From: Bacteroidales bacterium
Lineage (GTDB): Bacteria > Bacteroidota > Bacteroidia > Bacteroidales > UBA3824
Length of the DNA stretch: 14,512 nucleotides
Direction: 5' to 3'
Assembly (NCBI GenBank): GCA_016287995.1
Contig: JAEEXW010000028.1
Location: 1 to 14,512, forward strand
The notes under the pieces are model-generated. The model searched no databases. It worked only from the letters and a program-made list of their open reading frames with translations, and had not been told where the DNA came from. This document shows positions 13,088-14,512 of the stretch, one piece after another. Within the stretch, counting starts at the first letter, position 1, and each line of letters begins with the position of its first letter. A program made the translations under genes and the position numbers.

Positions 13088-14512
13088 ATGGAACAAAAAG
13101 CAATAGACCTTAAAGCGGCTGACAATGTCAGATTACTTGCCGCTGCAATGGTAGAAAAAGCAAAATCAGGACACCCCGGTGGTGCAATGGGCGGTGCGGA
13201 CTTCGTACACGTATTATTTTCAGAATTTTTGAAATTTGACCCCTCAGACCCTGAATGGGACAATCGCGACAGATTTTTCCTCGACCCCGGACACATGTCT
13301 CCGATGCTTTATTCAATTTTGACACTCATCAATAAATTCTCGCTCGAAGACATTAAAAATTTCCGTCAGTGGGGAAGCGTTACTCCCGGACACCCGGAAA
13401 GGGACATCAAACGCGGTATTGAAAACACATCAGGTCCCCTCGGCGTAGGACACGCTCTCGGTATCGGTGCTGCAATCGCTCAGGAATTTCTTGCTGCAAG
13501 ATTCGGCAAAAGAGTTCAACACAAGACCTACGTTTACATTTCGGACGGTGGTATTCAGGAAGAAATTTCACAAGGCGCAGGCCGTATCGCAGGTTTCTTG
13601 GGGCTCAAAAACCTCATCATGTTCTACGATTCCAACAAAATCCAGTTGTCAACAAAATGCAACGAAGTATCTGACGAAGACACTTACGCAAAATACAAAA
13701 CTTGGGGCTGGAACGTTGTTAAAATCAACGGTAACGACGCTGCTGCTATCCGTCAGGCTTTGAAAAACGCTCAGGACGAAAAAACAAGACCTACCCTTAT
13801 CATCGGCGAGACCGCTATGGGTAAAGGTATTGTTACCGAAAACAACGAAAACTTTGAAGGCAAATGTTCAACTCACGGTCAGCCGGTTTCTAAATCGGGC
13901 GGCTCTTTTGAGATGACAGTTAAACATTTAGGCGGCAATCCTGAAAATCCGTTTGAGATTTTCCCCGAAGTTAAAGAATATTACGCTCAAAAACTTTCTG
14001 AAAAATCTGCCGCTGCAAAAGCAGAAAAAGAGGAAGAAGCAAAATGGGCTGCTGCAAATCCCGAACTCGCTAAAAAATATCAGCAATATTTGACCAACGA
14101 TTTTGAAATACCGTCTCTCGAAGATCTTAAATTCGACAAAGCAACAGCAACCCGTGGTTCACTTGGAAAAACGCTTGCTGCAATGTACGGCAAAGTAGAA
14201 AACTTGGTTGTTGCTTCGGCAGACCTTTCTAACTCAGACAAGACCGACGAGTTTTTGAAAAAGACCAAAGCATTTGTTCCGGGCGACTTCTCAGGCTCGT
14301 TCTTGCAGGCAGGTGTTTCGGAACTCACGATGGCTGCACTCTGCGTTGGTATGATGCTTCACGGCGGTGTTAAGACGGTTTGCGGAACATTCTTCGTATT
14401 CTCTGACTATGAGAAACCTGTTCTCCGTGTCGCTGCCTTGATGAAAACTCCGGCAATATCCCTTGACACACACGACTCATTCCGCGTAGGCGAAGACGGT
14501 CCTACACACGAG
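13088..14512 (+). CDS. tkt: Transketolase (C-terminal part outside window)
   Basis: Thiamine-diphosphate enzyme that moves two-carbon units between sugar phosphates in the non-oxidative pentose phosphate pathway. The frame is open from ATG 13088 to the right edge, 475 residues of a protein usually near 670. Visible motifs are KSGHPGGAMGGAD (26-38, H29), GPLGVGHALG (116-125), the TPP/metal site SDGGIQEE (152-159) with N183 in YDSNKIQL, and THGQP (262-266). The pyrimidine-binding domain begins at about 355 (ATATRGSLGKTL) and the last residues GEDGPTHE reach its active-site loop. The canonical GDG of the TPP motif is SDG here, which I recall from Bacteroidota transketolases. It starts 14 nt after the kinase gene, with no terminator between them, so read-through is possible. 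Confidence 0.96.
   Translation, partial: MEQKAIDLKAADNVRLLAAAMVEKAKSGHPGGAMGGADFVHVLFSEFLKFDPSDPEWDNRDRFFLDPGHMSPMLYSILTLINKFSLEDIKNFRQWGSVTPGHPERDIKRGIENTSGPLGVGHALGIGAAIAQEFLAARFGKRVQHKTYVYISDGGIQEEISQGAGRIAGFLGLKNLIMFYDSNKIQLSTKCNEVSDEDTYAKYKTWGWNVVKINGNDAAAIRQALKNAQDEKTRPTLIIGETAMGKGIVTENNENFEGKCSTHGQPVSKSGGSFEMTVKHLGGNPENPFEIFPEVKEYYAQKLSEKSAAAKAEKEEEAKWAAANPELAKKYQQYLTNDFEIPSLEDLKFDKATATRGSLGKTLAAMYGKVENLVVASADLSNSDKTDEFLKKTKAFVPGDFSGSFLQAGVSELTMAALCVGMMLHGGVKTVCGTFFVFSDYEKPVLRVAALMKTPAISLDTHDSFRVGEDGPTHE

Noticed and set aside
1..14512. CRISPR arrays, tRNA/rRNA genes, insertion sequences, prophage or defence genes
   Set aside because: I read both strands for regular direct repeats, cloverleaf-like segments, transposase/integrase motifs and toxin-antitoxin or nuclease motifs and found none that could be supported.

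Overview
The window looks like chromosomal DNA from a member of the Bacteroidota, most likely Bacteroidales. The evidence is a protein with a type IX secretion (T9SS) C-terminal sorting domain, PorT-like outer-membrane barrels, a DUF6175-like envelope protein, the PASTA protein / RluD and PhoH / PurC neighbourhoods typical of this phylum, and promoter-like TAnnTTTG boxes upstream of several transcription units. I see no tRNA, rRNA, CRISPR array, insertion sequence, integrase or phage gene. Most of the window is ordinary core genome. The least understood part is the left end.

Positions 1-2517 (+ strand) hold four tightly packed genes of an envelope-type operon: the 3' end of an unrecognised gene, a small exported protein, a DUF6175-like exported protein and a further exported protein. 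The last two share a DAxSGxxFST stretch and may be diverged relatives. Two of the three visible starts are damaged or non-standard. The last gene has an in-frame TAA inside its signal peptide. The second has no in-frame ATG and overlaps its upstream neighbour. The operon ends at a strong bidirectional terminator (2535-2577).

Positions 2576-11283 (- strand) read right to left. A PASTA-domain membrane protein, a T9SS cargo protein and the RluD pseudouridine synthase come first. A predicted internal promoter inside an inverted repeat (7697-7744) follows. Next are three back-to-back exported barrel-like proteins, PhoH and PurC, then a terminator. Last is a separately promoted phosphoribosyltransferase-like gene that converges on the left operon. 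The barrel genes are coupled to each other and run with 4-5 nt gaps into phoH and purC, so envelope and housekeeping genes probably share a transcript.

Positions 11427-14512 (+ strand) start from a divergent AT-rich promoter region. They encode a hybrid sensor kinase with receiver-kinase-receiver architecture, whose C-terminal receiver has lost its phospho-acceptor aspartate. Transketolase follows 14 nt later and runs off the right edge of the window.
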